Origin: an uncultured Oscillospiraceae bacterium
GTDB lineage: Bacteria; Bacillota; Clostridia; Oscillospirales; Oscillospiraceae
Direction of reading: 5' to 3'
Assembly: GCA_934597535.1 (NCBI GenBank)
Contig: CAKTRT010000008.1
Coordinates: 1-45,083 of the forward strand
DNA: 45,083 bases
How positions within the stretch are numbered: the first letter of the stretch is position 1; each line of letters opens with the position of its first letter. Shown one piece after another: positions 7,748 through 16,176 of the stretch. Made by a program: the position numbers and the translations under genes. The notes below the pieces were generated by a model. It searched no databases. It was not told the DNA's origin and saw nothing but the letters and a program-made list of their open reading frames with translations.

Positions 7748-8446
7748 TTAGCGGAAGTAGACGGCGTCCCATTCCGGCCCGCCCGGGATCAGCGGCGGCT
7801 CGATGTCAAGTCCGCTTTTGCCGCCGCGCAGGCTCTCGATGAGAACGAGCGAGGGCGCGGCGTCCGGCGTCTTGACGAGGAAGCGCATGCGCTTTGGCTC
7901 GATGCGGTGGGCGCGCAGTGTGCAGAGCACGTCCGTGAGCCGTCCGGCGCGGTGGACAAGGGCAAACCGTCCGCCCCAGCGCAGGATGCGCGCCGCCGCA
8001 GCGCAGACGTCGTCAAGCGTGCAGAAGGCCTCTTCGCGCGCCGCTTGCCGCGCATCGCCTTTGGCGCGCGCGCCGCTGCCGGCGGGAAAATACGGCGGGT
8101 TGGAGATCGCATAGTCCATGCTGCCGGCGGGAGGGAGGACAGCGCTGTCGCGCAGGTCACCTTCACGGAAGACGGCCTTCTCTGCCCAGCCGTTTTCAAG
8201 AAAGGACTTTTTGGCAAGCGCCGTCGCAGGGGCGGACAGCTCCACATTCTCGATATGCAGCGTATCGTCGCGTGCGAGCAGCAGCGTGCCGAGCAGTCCC
8301 GTGCCGCTGCCGAGGTCGCAGACCTTGCCGCCGCGCGCGGGATGGGCAAAATAGGCCAGAGCAAAACTGTCCGTTCCCGGCGGAAAGAGAGCGGTATCAT
8401 AATAAAAGCAGGGGCCGCCCTGCTGCAAATACTCTTTCTTTTCCAT
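7748..8446 (-). CDS. TrmN6-like tRNA adenine-N6 methyltransferase
   Basis: The 232-residue class I SAM-dependent methyltransferase has the SAM-binding loop CDLGSGTGLLGTLLL (about 42-56). The N6-adenine/glutamine signature NPPYF is at about 117-121, the pattern of the TrmN6/YfiC group that modifies A37 of tRNA-Val. The chosen ATG (8444-8446) has AGGAGG upstream. A much longer frame crosses this region, but it is an accident of high GC. The ferredoxin gene upstream on the same strand is separated by a terminator. Specificity for tRNA is inferred from family resemblance; it could be another NPPY methyltransferase. Confidence 0.85.
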   Translation of the reverse strand: MEKKEYLQQGGPCFYYDTALFPPGTDSFALAYFAHPARGGKVCDLGSGTGLLGTLLLARDDTLHIENVELSAPATALAKKSFLENGWAEKAVFREGDLRDSAVLPPAGSMDYAISNPPYFPAGSGARAKGDARQAAREEAFCTLDDVCAAAARILRWGGRFALVHRAGRLTDVLCTLRAHRIEPKRMRFLVKTPDAAPSLVLIESLRGGKSGLDIEPPLIPGGPEWDAVYFR

Positions 8447-8471
8447 GAGGACCTCCTGTGCAGAAGATAAA

Positions 8472-8504
8472 AATAAGGACGCGCCGGAAAGCGCGTCCTT
8501 ATTC
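8472..8504 (-). terminator. intrinsic terminator after the ferredoxin
   Basis: A perfect 13-bp stem (8472-8484 with 8492-8504) encloses a short loop. On the minus strand it is followed by TTTTAT, 12 bases after the ferredoxin stop. Confidence 0.9.
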
Positions 8505-8516
8505 TTTTCCGTAGCC

Positions 8517-8687
8517 TTAGGCCTGGGAGATGGCACCGTTGGGGCAGGTATCCGCGCAGCTGCCGCAATCGAGGCAGGCGTTCGCGTCGATCTGATACTG
8601 GGTATCGCCCTGAGAGATCGCACCGACGGGGCAGGCATCTGCGCAAGCACCGCAGCTGACGCAGGCAGAACTGATCTGATAAGCCAT
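8517..8687 (-). CDS. 2[4Fe-4S] ferredoxin
   Basis: This small electron carrier of 56 residues has two CxxCxxCxxxCP clusters: CVSCGACADACP (9-20) and CLDCGSCADTCP (38-49). This is the classical clostridial bacterial-type ferredoxin, serving anaerobic redox enzymes in the cytoplasm. The start is the ATG at 8685-8687, with GGAGG 9 bases upstream; an earlier in-frame start would add 33 residues of non-ferredoxin sequence. It forms its own transcription unit, with a promoter at 8721-8748 and a terminator at 8472-8504. Confidence 0.97.
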   Translation of the reverse strand: MAYQISSACVSCGACADACPVGAISQGDTQYQIDANACLDCGSCADTCPNGAISQA

Positions 8688-8720
8688 AGTTGCATTACCT
8701 CCATAAGAGTTGATGGGGAT

Positions 8721-8748
8721 ATTATAGCATGACAGAGCAAAAATGCAA
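8721..8748 (-). promoter_or_regulatory. sigma-A promoter of the ferredoxin gene
   Basis: On the minus strand TTGCAT (8743-8748) is followed by 16 bases and a perfect TATAAT (8721-8726), about 35 bases ahead of the ferredoxin ATG. Confidence 0.8.
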
Positions 8749-8857
8749 GAGCAAGAGCACAGGAAATTTTTGAATTTTCTGTGCACCATTTAGGGTTTAT
8801 TTTACAAAGAAGCCGGAAAAAATGAGGACACGAACACAAATGAGCAAGGGGGAGAGA

Positions 8858-11176
8858 ATGATGAGCGACAGACGCTTCAGCGCGGAGGCGGAGCGCGTGC
8901 TGCGCGGTGCGCAGGCGGCGGCGGGGGAGCTGGGACACGGGTATGTCGGCTGCGAGCACCTGCTGCTGGCAATGCTGCGGGAGGACCACGGCGCGGCGGG
9001 CAGGGCGCTGCAGGAGGCGGGCGTGAGCGAGGAGGAAATGCGCACGCTCGTTACGCGCGAGCTGGGACGCGGAATGGCGGAGTTGGCTCCAGTGCAGGGA
9101 CTGTCGCCTCATGCGCGCTGTGCGGTGGAGCTGGCAGCTGGGGAGGCCGCGCGCAGCGGCAGCGGAGAGATCGAGGCGGGGCATTTGCTGCTGGGGATGC
9201 TGCGTGACGGCGGCAATATGGCTGTGCGGCTGCTTTCCCGCGCGGATGTGGATGTGCGCAGACTTTACGGCGACACGGTGCGGCGCATGAACGAGTCGCC
9301 GCGCCGTGCAGCCGCGCCGGAGGGGCGGCTCACACGCGGAGAAGGCCGCGCGAGCCGCCAGCTGGCGGAGTTCACGCGGGATCTTACGGCAATGGCGCGC
9401 GCGGGGCAGCTCGACCCCGTGATCGGACGGGAGGCGGAGCTTGAGCGTATGATCCGCATCCTGACGCGGCGCACGAAGAACAACCCAGTGCTCATCGGCG
9501 AGCCGGGCGTGGGCAAGACGGCGGTGGCCGAAGGGCTTGCCGAGCGGATCGCGGAGGCGGACGTGCCGGATGAGCTGATGGACAAGCGCGTGCTGTCGCT
9601 CGACCTTGCGGGCATGGTGGCGGGAACAAAGTATCGCGGCGAGTTCGAAGAGCGCGTGCGCGCGGTGCTCGACGAGGTGCGGCGGGACGGAAACGTCATC
9701 CTTTTCATCGATGAGCTGCACACGGTGGTCGGTGCAGGCAGCGCCGAAGGTGCCGTGGATGCGGCAAACATCCTCAAGCCTGCGCTTGGGCGCGGGGAGA
9801 TCCGCGTGATCGGCGCGACGACGCTGGCGGAATACCGCAAATATATTGAAAAGGACGCAGCTCTGGAACGGCGCTTCCAGAGCGTACAGGTCGGCGAGCC
9901 GACGCGCGGGCAGGCGAGCGCCATCCTGCGGGGGCTGCGGCCGAAATATGAGGAGCATCATCACCTGACCTTTGACGACGGCGCGCTGGAGGCGGCCGTC
10001 ACGCTCTCGCAGCGTTATCTGCCCGACCGGTACCTGCCCGATAAGGCCATCGACCTGATGGATGAGGCGGCCTCGCGCGTGCGCATGGCGGCGGGGCGGA
10101 TCGTAACGGCGGAGGATGTGGCCGCCGTGCTTTCCGACTGGACGGGCGTGCCGGTCACGCGCCTGAGTGAGAGCGAGAGCCAGCGCCTGCTGGCGCTGGA
10201 GGAAACGCTGCATGGCCGCGTGGCGGGGCAGGACGAAGCGGTGCGCGCGGTCGCCCGCGCGGTGCGGCGCGGCAGAGTGGGCATCAGGGATCCGCACAGG
10301 CCGGTGGGCTCGTTCCTTTTTCTCGGCCCCACGGGTGTGGGCAAGACGGAGCTGTGCCGCGCGCTGGCGGAGACCCTTTTCGGCAGCGAAGACGCCATCG
10401 TGCGCATCGATATGAGCGAGTATATGGAAAAGCACTCCGTTTCGCGGCTGATCGGCGCGCCGCCGGGCTACGTCGGCTGCGATGAGGGCGGGCAGCTGAC
10501 AGAAAAGGTGCGGCGCAGGCCCTATTGTGTGGTGCTGTTCGATGAGATCGAAAAAGCGCACGAGGATGTGTGGAACCTGCTGCTGCAGATTCTGGAGGAC
10601 GGTGTAGTGACTGATACGCAGGGGCGGCGCGCGGATTTCAAAAACGCGATCGTCGTAATGACCTCGAACATCGGCGCGCAGAGCATCACCGCGGGCGGAG
10701 CAAAGCTCGGCTTTGCGTCCGGCGGCGCAGAGTCGGGCGAGGGGGACTTCGAGGCCGTCAGGGAGGCTGTGACGGCAGAGCTGAAGCGCACGTTCCGGCC
10801 GGAATTTTTGAACCGTGTGGACGAGACGATCGTCTTCCGCCGGCTGGGCGAGAAGGATGTGGAGGAGATCGCACTGCGGCTGCTTGCCCGCACGGCGCAG
10901 CGCACGGCGGCGCTGGGGGTGACGCTCACAGCCGATACAAACGCGGTGCGGGCGCTGGCCGCGCGGGGCTTTGACCCTGTTTACGGCGCGCGCCCGCTGC
11001 GGCGGCTCATCCGCGCGGCGGTGGAGGACCCTGTAGCTGAGCAGATGCTCAGCGGCACGCTCTCGCGCGGCGACACGGCGGAGCTGGTGCTTGATGGGAA
11101 CGTGCTCTGCGTGCGGAAAAAGGAGGAAACGGCGCTGGCCGCGCTCAGCGCGAATGAAAGCGGGACGGAGGCATAA
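8858..11176 (+). CDS. clpC: ClpC-like AAA+ unfoldase lacking the middle domain
   Basis: The 772-residue Hsp100 ATPase unfolds proteins for ClpP. It has two Clp N-terminal repeats (about 1-140). AAA-1 has Walker [14 protein letters not shown] near 213 and [17 protein letters not shown]-2 has Walker [12 protein letters not shown] near 490 and [18 protein letters not shown] tripeptide loop, as needed to dock ClpP, precedes the C-terminal region. ClpC normally has a coiled-coil M domain between the two ATPases; here DEAASRVRM is joined almost directly to SDWTGVPV. I chose ATG 8858 (or 8861) because AAGGGGGAG precedes it; two earlier in-frame ATGs lack such a site. No CtsR box is evident. Confidence 0.92.
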   Translation: MMSDRRFSAEAERVLRGAQAAAGELGHGYVGCEHLLLAMLREDHGAAGRALQEAGVSEEEMRTLVTRELGRGMAELAPVQGLSPHARCAVELAAGEAARSGSGEIEAGHLLLGMLRDGGNMAVRLLSRADVDVRRLYGDTVRRMNESPRRAAAPEGRLTRGEGRASRQLAEFTRDLTAMARAGQLDPVIGREAELERMIRILTRRTKNNPVLIGEPGVGKTAVAEGLAERIAEADVPDELMDKRVLSLDLAGMVAGTKYRGEFEERVRAVLDEVRRDGNVILFIDELHTVVGAGSAEGAVDAANILKPALGRGEIRVIGATTLAEYRKYIEKDAALERRFQSVQVGEPTRGQASAILRGLRPKYEEHHHLTFDDGALEAAVTLSQRYLPDRYLPDKAIDLMDEAASRVRMAAGRIVTAEDVAAVLSDWTGVPVTRLSESESQRLLALEETLHGRVAGQDEAVRAVARAVRRGRVGIRDPHRPVGSFLFLGPTGVGKTELCRALAETLFGSEDAIVRIDMSEYMEKHSVSRLIGAPPGYVGCDEGGQLTEKVRRRPYCVVLFDEIEKAHEDVWNLLLQILEDGVVTDTQGRRADFKNAIVVMTSNIGAQSITAGGAKLGFASGGAESGEGDFEAVREAVTAELKRTFRPEFLNRVDETIVFRRLGEKDVEEIALRLLARTAQRTAALGVTLTADTNAVRALAARGFDPVYGARPLRRLIRAAVEDPVAEQMLSGTLSRGDTAELVLDGNVLCVRKKEETALAALSANESGTEA

Positions 11177-11211
11177 AAAAGAGGGCTGTTCAGCGAACAG
11201 CCCTCTTTTTT
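11175..11211. terminator. bidirectional terminator between clpC and the ABM gene
   Basis: A perfect 16-bp stem (11175-11190 with 11196-11211) has an A6 run on one side and a T6 run on the other. It serves converging clpC (plus) and the monooxygenase gene (minus). Confidence 0.93.
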
Positions 11212-11218
11212 ACCGAAA

Positions 11219-11500
11219 TCATTCGTAGCGCGACACATCGGTGGCCAGGCCATAGCCGGCTTTGAGCGTCTTGTGCTTTGCCATCGGCTCACCTGCGGCG
11301 TGCTTGTCGAGCGCCGCCTGATCGCGCCAACGCTCGATGAGCAGCACGCAGTTTTCCTCCGCAAGAGGGAGATAGTAATCGTACTGCAGGCAGCCCTCTT
11401 CGGCGAGGACGGCGGCACGCAGGCCGCTTTGCTGCATTTCGTCGGCAAAGGCTTTGGCCTTTGCGCCGCGATAGGAAACGTGAAGCAGAATGCCTTCCAT
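11219..11500 (-). CDS. putative quinol monooxygenase (ABM domain)
   Basis: This 93-residue protein of the dimeric ferredoxin-like alpha/beta barrel family (antibiotic biosynthesis monooxygenase, YgiN type) shows CLQYDYYLPLAEENCVLLIERWRDQAALDKH and the C-terminal AKHKTL segment. Members oxidise quinols or degrade small aromatics, but many are of unknown substrate. The gene begins 21 bases after the end of the GyrB-like gene on the same strand and ends at a strong terminator, so it may be read through from there. A GGAAGGGAG-type ribosome site precedes the ATG. Enzyme activity is inferred only from the fold. Confidence 0.85.
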   Translation of the reverse strand: MEGILLHVSYRGAKAKAFADEMQQSGLRAAVLAEEGCLQYDYYLPLAEENCVLLIERWRDQAALDKHAAGEPMAKHKTLKAGYGLATDVSRYE

Positions 11501-11521
11501 AAAGAAACTCCTTCCCTTCGA

Positions 11522-13525
11522 TCACGATACGTCGATCATTTCCAGATATTTGTAGCCGTTTTCGGCAATGTGCTCCTTGCGCCCCTGCAAATTGTCGCCC
11601 AGCAGCAGGCCGAACGCGCGCGCGGTGGCCTCCGCATCCTCGGGCATGACCTTGATGAGACGGCGCGTTTCGGGATTCATGGTCGTGAGCCACATCATCT
11701 CGGGGTCGTTCTCGCCGAGACCTTTCGAGCGGTCGACCTTGCAGCGCTTGCCCTCAAGGGTCTTGACAATGTCGTTTTTCTCCTTGTCCGTGTAGGCGAA
11801 CCACGTCTTTTCCCCGCAGGTGATCTCAAAAAGCGGGGTCTCGGCGATATAGACGTAGCCCTCGCGGATCAGCGTCGGGCAGAGACGGTAGATCATCGTC
11901 AAAATGAGCGTTCTGATCTGGAAGCCGTCCACATCGGCATCGGTGCAGAGAATGACCTTGTTCCAGCGGAGATTGCTCAGGTCGAAGGCGTTCAGATCCT
12001 TGACGAACTTGCCGGGCACCTCAACGCCGCAGCCGAGGACCTTCAGAAGGTCGGTGATGATCTCGCTCTTGAAAATGCGCGGATAGTCGGCCTTCAGGCA
12101 GTTCAGGATCTTGCCGCGCACGGGCATGATGCCCTGGAACTCGCCGTCGCGCGAAAGCTTGACGCTGCCGAGGGCGCTGTCGCCCTCAACGATATAGATC
12201 TCGCGGCGCGAGATGTCGCGCGTGCGGCAGTCAACGAATTTTTCCACGCGGTTTGAGATGTCGATGCTGCCGGAGAGTTTTTTCTTGATGTTCAGACGCT
12301 GCTTTTCCGCGCTTTCGCGGCTGCGCTTGTTGATGAGCACCTGCTCGGCGATCTTGAGCGCATCCACGCGGTTTTCGATGAAGTAGGTCTCAAGGCGGGA
12401 CTTCAAAAAGTCCGTCATCGCCTCCTGCACGAACTTGTTCGTGATGGCCTTTTTCGTCTGGTTCTCGTAGCTCGTCTGCGTGGAGAAGTTGTTCGAGACG
12501 AAGATCAGGCAGTCCTCCACGTCCTGCCATGTGATGCGGCTCTCGCTTTTCTGATATTTGCTGTTGTCCTTCAGATATTTGTCGATGGCGTAGACAAAGG
12601 CTGTCTTCGCCGCCTTTTCGGGGCTGCCGCCGTGCTCGAGCCATGAGGAGTTGTGGTAGTGCTCGATGCGCTGCACCTTGTTGGAAAAGCAGCACGCGCA
12701 GGAGAGCTTGACCTTGTATTCGGGCTTGTCCTCGCGGTCACGGCCGCGTCGCTCCGTCTCCCAGAAGACGGGAGTGGTCAGGGCGTCCTCGCCGGCGATC
12801 TCAGAAACGTAGTCAACAATGCCGTTTTCGTAGACAAAGTCCTGCGTCTCAAAGCGGCCGGGAAGGACCTCGTTTTTCAGCCGGAAGGTGATGCCCGCGT
12901 TGACGACGGCCTGACGGCGCAGCGTGTCGGTGTAGTAATCGACGGGGATGTCGATATCGGTGAACACGTCGAGGTCGGGCAGCCAGCGCGTGCGCGTGCC
13001 GGTCTTTTTCCCGCGGTCGGTCGGTTCGACCTTGAGCTCCTGCCCTTTTTTGCCTGTCGGCTCGCCGCGCTCGAAGTGCAGGGAGTATTTGTTCCCGTCG
13101 CGCCAGACGGTCACGTCCATATAGCGCGAGGAATACTGCGTTGCGCACGCGCCGAGACCGTTTAAGCCGAGGGAGTATTCATAGTTGTCGCCGTCTAAGT
13201 TGTTGTACTTGCCGCCAGCGTAGAGCTCGCAGTACACGAGCTCCCAGTTGAAGCGCTTTTCCTTGGGGTTGTAGTCCACAGGGCAGCCGCGGCCCATGTC
13301 CTCTACCTCGATGCTGTGGTCGAGATATCGGGTGACGGTGATGAGCCTGCCGTGCCCCTCGCGCGCCTCGTCGATGGAGTTGGAAAGGATCTCGAACACG
13401 GCGTGCTCACAGCCGTCCAGCCCGTCCGAGCCGAAGATGACGCCCGGGCGCTTGCGCACACGGTCGGCGCCCTTGAGCGATGAGATGCTTTCATTGCCGT
13501 AATTCGTTTTTTTTGCTTCTGCCAT
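11522..13525 (-). CDS. divergent type II topoisomerase subunit B (GyrB/ParE-like)
   Basis: The 667-residue protein has the full GyrB layout: a GHKL ATPase (VRKRPGVIFGSD, SNSIDEA, DMGRGCPVD, LGLNGLGACATQ), a transducer domain, and a TOPRIM domain with IYIVEGDSALGS and the DADVDG metal motif. RSKGLGENDPEMMW is the conserved C-terminal block. The motifs depart from housekeeping GyrB, so this looks like the second, ParE-like copy. Such genes normally lie beside a GyrA/ParC-like partner, but none is in this window. The start is the ATG at 13523-13525 with GGAGAAG; the longer frame adds 27 residues and overlaps the promoter. Confidence 0.9.
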   Translation of the reverse strand: MAEAKKTNYGNESISSLKGADRVRKRPGVIFGSDGLDGCEHAVFEILSNSIDEAREGHGRLITVTRYLDHSIEVEDMGRGCPVDYNPKEKRFNWELVYCELYAGGKYNNLDGDNYEYSLGLNGLGACATQYSSRYMDVTVWRDGNKYSLHFERGEPTGKKGQELKVEPTDRGKKTGTRTRWLPDLDVFTDIDIPVDYYTDTLRRQAVVNAGITFRLKNEVLPGRFETQDFVYENGIVDYVSEIAGEDALTTPVFWETERRGRDREDKPEYKVKLSCACCFSNKVQRIEHYHNSSWLEHGGSPEKAAKTAFVYAIDKYLKDNSKYQKSESRITWQDVEDCLIFVSNNFSTQTSYENQTKKAITNKFVQEAMTDFLKSRLETYFIENRVDALKIAEQVLINKRSRESAEKQRLNIKKKLSGSIDISNRVEKFVDCRTRDISRREIYIVEGDSALGSVKLSRDGEFQGIMPVRGKILNCLKADYPRIFKSEIITDLLKVLGCGVEVPGKFVKDLNAFDLSNLRWNKVILCTDADVDGFQIRTLILTMIYRLCPTLIREGYVYIAETPLFEITCGEKTWFAYTDKEKNDIVKTLEGKRCKVDRSKGLGENDPEMMWLTTMNPETRRLIKVMPEDAEATARAFGLLLGDNLQGRKEHIAENGYKYLEMIDVS

Positions 13526-13585
13526 TGGGTCTTCTCCATTTCGCCGAAATTTCGCGTTTAGCGGGTAAAACACAAGAGTTAGTAC

Positions 13586-13614
13586 ATTATACGATTTTTT
13601 GACCACAATAGCAA
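13586..13614 (-). promoter_or_regulatory. sigma-A promoter of the GyrB-like gene
   Basis: On the minus strand TTGCTA (13609-13614), 17 bases and TATAAT (13586-13591) lie about 60 bases ahead of the ATG. Two ACCGGT palindromes 14 bases apart (about 13659-13678) lie further upstream. Confidence 0.75.
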
Positions 13615-13742
13615 GTGGCGGCGCCGGATTTTCCTCTTTTGCAAAAGAATGCGCCGTTTACCGGTATTCCTACCGGTATCCGCTCCGCCGCCGGGACGCC
13701 ATAAATGCGCGTCAACCGACAAAAAATGCCGCTGTCACAAAG

Positions 13743-13801
13743 TTATTCACAGTTTCCACAGAGTTTTCCACAAGGTTATGTCAACACCCGTTCGTGAATA
13801 A
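13743..13801. promoter_or_regulatory. cluster of DnaA-box-like sequences
   Basis: Within 60 bases there are TTATTCACA (13743-13751), TTTCCACA (13753-13760), TTTTCCACA (13764-13772) and the reverse-strand CGTGAATAA (13793-13801). Each differs from the consensus TTATCCACA at one or two positions. The first three are regularly spaced by about 10-11 bases. The intergenic region 13526-14009 otherwise holds only the promoter, hairpins and nothing coding. No dnaA or dnaN gene is near. Confidence 0.45.
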
Positions 13802-13942
13802 AATGTGAATGCTGTGCGTAAAAACCGGAAACGGCGCGGATCGGGGGGGACGGCGCCGGTGCGGAAATTTCGTCGCTTTGCCATGGCGTTTTTCTGCCCG
13901 CGGCTCTTGACAAGGTCAAAAAGAGAGAAAAATCGACAGCCC

Positions 13943-13996
13943 GCTTATGCCGATAAGCCGAGGACGCAGACGGCCTGACCGTCCGCGTCCTTTTTT
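13943..13996. terminator. two hairpins downstream of prfC
   Basis: Hairpin 1 (AGGACGC-A-GACGG at 13961-13973 with its complement at 13979-13991) is followed on the plus strand by T6. Hairpin 2 (GCTTAT, 13943-13948, with ATAAGC, 13953-13958) lies beyond it for minus-strand transcripts. There GGGCTGTCGATTTTTC follows it. Both probably close prfC transcription; the plus-strand U tract would also stop leftward-initiated antisense. Confidence 0.6.
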
Positions 13997-14009
13997 GTTC
14001 CGTCAGCGC

Positions 14010-15590
14010 TCACACGCTCAGCCAGTCGTCGAGCACGAGTCCCTCGTTGTGCTTTGTCAGGAAGCCCACGCTCCACTCGCCGCCGAAAGCGATGAGCCTG
14101 CGGCCCTTGAAGTCCTCAAGCACACGCGAGCCGGAGCAGAGCATCAGATCCTTTACGTCGCACGGGCACTCGCGAATCAGCCGCAGGTGCTCGTAGGGAA
14201 GGCCGCTCATGCGAAGATCGACGCCGTACTCATTTTTCATGCGGTATTCAAAGACGTCGAACTGCAGCGTGCCGACCACGCCGACGACCACATCCTCAAA
14301 GCCGCTGTCGGGAATTTTGAAGATCTGGATCGCGCCCTCCTGCGCGATCTGCTGCACGCCCTTGACGAACTGCTTGCGCTTCATCGTATCCTTGGGCGAG
14401 ACGAGCATGAAGTGCTCGGGCTCGAACGTCGGGATGCCGGAGAAGCGGAACTTTTTGCCGGGTGTGGTGATCGTGTCGCCGATGGAGAATAGACCCGGAT
14501 CAAATACGCCGATGATGTCGCCCGCGTAGGCCTCGTTGACGATCTCACGCTCGGCGGCCATCATCGTCTGCGGCTGCGAGAGACGCATCTTGCGCCCGGA
14601 CTGGACGTGGAAATACTCCGCATCGCGCTCAAATTTGCCCGAGCAGATGCGCATGAACGCCAGACGGTCGCGGTGGGCCTTGTTCATGTTGGCCTGGATC
14701 TTGAAGACGAAGGCGGAGAATTCGGGGGAGTAGACGTCCACTTCACCCGCATCGCTCACGCGCGGCAGAGGCGGCGTGGTCATCTCCAAAAACGCGTTCA
14801 AGAACGGCTCAACGCCGAAGTTCGTCAGCGCGCTGCCGAAGAACACGGGGGAGAGCTTACCGCGGCGCACGGCGTCTAAGTCAAAATCGCGGCCTGCGCC
14901 GAGCAGCTCTACTTCATCGGCCAGCGTATCGCGCCGCTTTTGACCGATCAGCGAAACGAGCGCAGGGTCGTCCAGCTCGATCTCTGTGAGTCCTGCTTTT
15001 TTGGCGTGCCCTTCGTCGGTGAAGTGCAGGATGCAGTGCTTGCCGCGGTCGTACACGCCGAAAAACTCCTTGCCGCAGCCGATGGGCCAGTTGACAGGAT
15101 AGGTTCCGATGCCCAGCTCACGCTCGACCTCCTCGCAGAGCTCCAGCGGGTCGCGCGTCTCGCGGTCCATCTTGTTGATGAAGGTGAAAATGGGAATATT
15201 GCGCAGGGCGCAGACCTTGAAGAGCTTGCGCGTCTGCGGCTCGACGCCCTTCGCCCCGTCGATGACCATCACGGCGCTGTCCGCCGCCATCAGCGTGCGG
15301 TAGGTGTCCTCTGAGAAGTCCTGATGACCCGGCGTATCGAGGATGTTGATGCAGTAGCCGCCGTGCTGGAACTGCATGACCGACGACGTAACGGAAATGC
15401 CGCGCTGCTTTTCGATCTCCATCCAGTCGGAGGTCGCGGCGCGGGCTCGCTTGCCCTTGACTTCGCCCGCCTGAGCGATGGCCCCGCCATAGAGCAGGAA
15501 TTTTTCCGTCAGTGTGGTTTTGCCGGCGTCCGGATGCGAAATGATCGCAAATGTCCGGCGGCGGGCAATTTCTTCCTGAAGCGTAGGCAT
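14010..15590 (-). CDS. prfC: peptide chain release factor 3
   Basis: This is a translational GTPase of 526 residues, the normal RF3 length. It recycles RF1/RF2 from the ribosome after termination. Visible G-domain motifs are SHPDAGKTTLTEK (P-loop, about 18-30), the switch region RGISVTSSVMQF, DTPGHQDFSEDTYRTL and NKMDRE. The RF3-specific C-terminal part includes LRMSGLPYEHLRLI and GGEWSVGFLTKHN near the end. It is monocistronic: a poorly defined upstream region separates it from tRNA-Gly on the other strand, and hairpins lie downstream. Confidence 0.97.
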   Translation of the reverse strand: MPTLQEEIARRRTFAIISHPDAGKTTLTEKFLLYGGAIAQAGEVKGKRARAATSDWMEIEKQRGISVTSSVMQFQHGGYCINILDTPGHQDFSEDTYRTLMAADSAVMVIDGAKGVEPQTRKLFKVCALRNIPIFTFINKMDRETRDPLELCEEVERELGIGTYPVNWPIGCGKEFFGVYDRGKHCILHFTDEGHAKKAGLTEIELDDPALVSLIGQKRRDTLADEVELLGAGRDFDLDAVRRGKLSPVFFGSALTNFGVEPFLNAFLEMTTPPLPRVSDAGEVDVYSPEFSAFVFKIQANMNKAHRDRLAFMRICSGKFERDAEYFHVQSGRKMRLSQPQTMMAAEREIVNEAYAGDIIGVFDPGLFSIGDTITTPGKKFRFSGIPTFEPEHFMLVSPKDTMKRKQFVKGVQQIAQEGAIQIFKIPDSGFEDVVVGVVGTLQFDVFEYRMKNEYGVDLRMSGLPYEHLRLIRECPCDVKDLMLCSGSRVLEDFKGRRLIAFGGEWSVGFLTKHNEGLVLDDWLSV

Positions 15591-15702
15591 GGTTCGTGTC
15601 TCCTTGATGATGAATTACAGATACAGCTAAGCAGTTTATCATAGCTTGCCTGCATTTGCAAGGCGGCGCCTCCGGATTTTAGTGAAATTTTGGAATTCCT
15701 TC

Positions 15703-15731
15703 TTGACAAACGGAAAAATGTCTGGTATAGT
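15703..15731 (+). promoter_or_regulatory. sigma-A promoter of tRNA-Gly
   Basis: Perfect TTGACA (15703-15708), a 17-base spacer and TATAGT (15726-15731) lie 12 bases before the mature tRNA 5' end. Confidence 0.92.
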
Positions 15732-15743
15732 TCTCTTTGTTCC

Positions 15744-15819
15744 GCGGGCGTAGCTCATCTGGTAGAGCGCCACCTTGCCAAGGTGGAGGTAGCGAGTTCG
15801 AGCCTCGTCGCCCGCTCCA
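15744..15819 (+). tRNA. tRNA-Gly (anticodon GCC)
   Basis: This is a complete cloverleaf of 76 bases including the encoded CCA. The acceptor stem is GCGGGCG with CGCCCGC, the discriminator is T, the anticodon loop is TTGCCAA with GCC, and the T-loop is TTCGAGC. Its promoter and terminator flank it closely. The last 29 bases are duplicated exactly at 15967-15995. Confidence 0.97.
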
Positions 15820-15826
15820 TATTGAA

Positions 15827-15858
15827 GCAGGACATCCGGTTTGGGTGTCCTGCTTTTT
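15827..15858 (+). terminator. terminator of tRNA-Gly
   Basis: GCAGGACA (15827-15834) pairs with TGTCCTGC (15846-15853) and is followed by TTTTT. Confidence 0.92.
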
Positions 15859-15966
15859 GTTGATTGAAAAGAGTTCGCTGCCTCCACCCGCGCCGAAGGC
15901 GCATTGGATCGGAGGTGAGGCAGGGTTCCTGCGAATCGCTGCAAGGCGGTTCGCGGGATGCCGGGA

Positions 15967-15995
15967 AGCGAGTTCGAGCCTCGTCGCCCGCTCCA
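15967..15995 (+). repeat. 29-bp duplicate of the tRNA-Gly 3' end (att-like)
   Basis: The sequence from the T-arm to the CCA (15791-15819) recurs exactly at 15967-15995, without the rest of a tRNA. Such a 3'-end copy is the usual scar of an integrase that targets tRNA genes. It is followed immediately by a 38-bp palindrome. The 108 bases between the first terminator and the copy (15859-15966) contain no gene that I recognise. Confidence 0.8.
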
Positions 15996-16032
15996 AAAAA
16001 GAGGTCACAACATATGTTGTGACCTCTTTTTT
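15995..16032. terminator. 38-bp perfect palindromic terminator
   Basis: The two 19-base halves are exact complements with no unpaired loop bases. The halves begin with A6 and end with T6, so it can terminate in both directions. It abuts the duplicated tRNA-Gly end. Confidence 0.9.
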
Positions 16033-16141
16033 GGATTCCGGCAGGAAATTAAAATGCTCGGGCGAAGTGAATTCGCCCTCCGCCAAGGTTTTGCTGCGCA
16101 AAAAGCGTCGGGCTTCTTTTTCACTTTTTTTGCAAAATGAC

Positions 16142-16170
16142 TTGAAAGCGATGGAGAATATTGCTATAAT
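16142..16170 (+). promoter_or_regulatory. strong sigma-A promoter of the structured leader
   Basis: TTGAAA (16142-16147), a 17-base spacer and consensus TATAAT (16165-16170) predict a start near 16177, about 295 bases ahead of the next gene. Confidence 0.85.
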
Positions 16171-16176
16171 TCGGTT

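Noticed and set aside
7748..10561. A 937-codon minus-strand frame covering the methyltransferase, ferredoxin and much of clpC
   Set aside because: Only its C-terminal 232 codons match a protein family. The rest is antisense to clpC and contains the ferredoxin promoter and terminator; it is open because of high GC.
13907..13935. TTGACA at 13907 as a promoter of an sRNA ending at the 13996 U tract
   Set aside because: At 17 or 18 bases downstream the sequence is AAATCG or AATCGA, with no acceptable -10.
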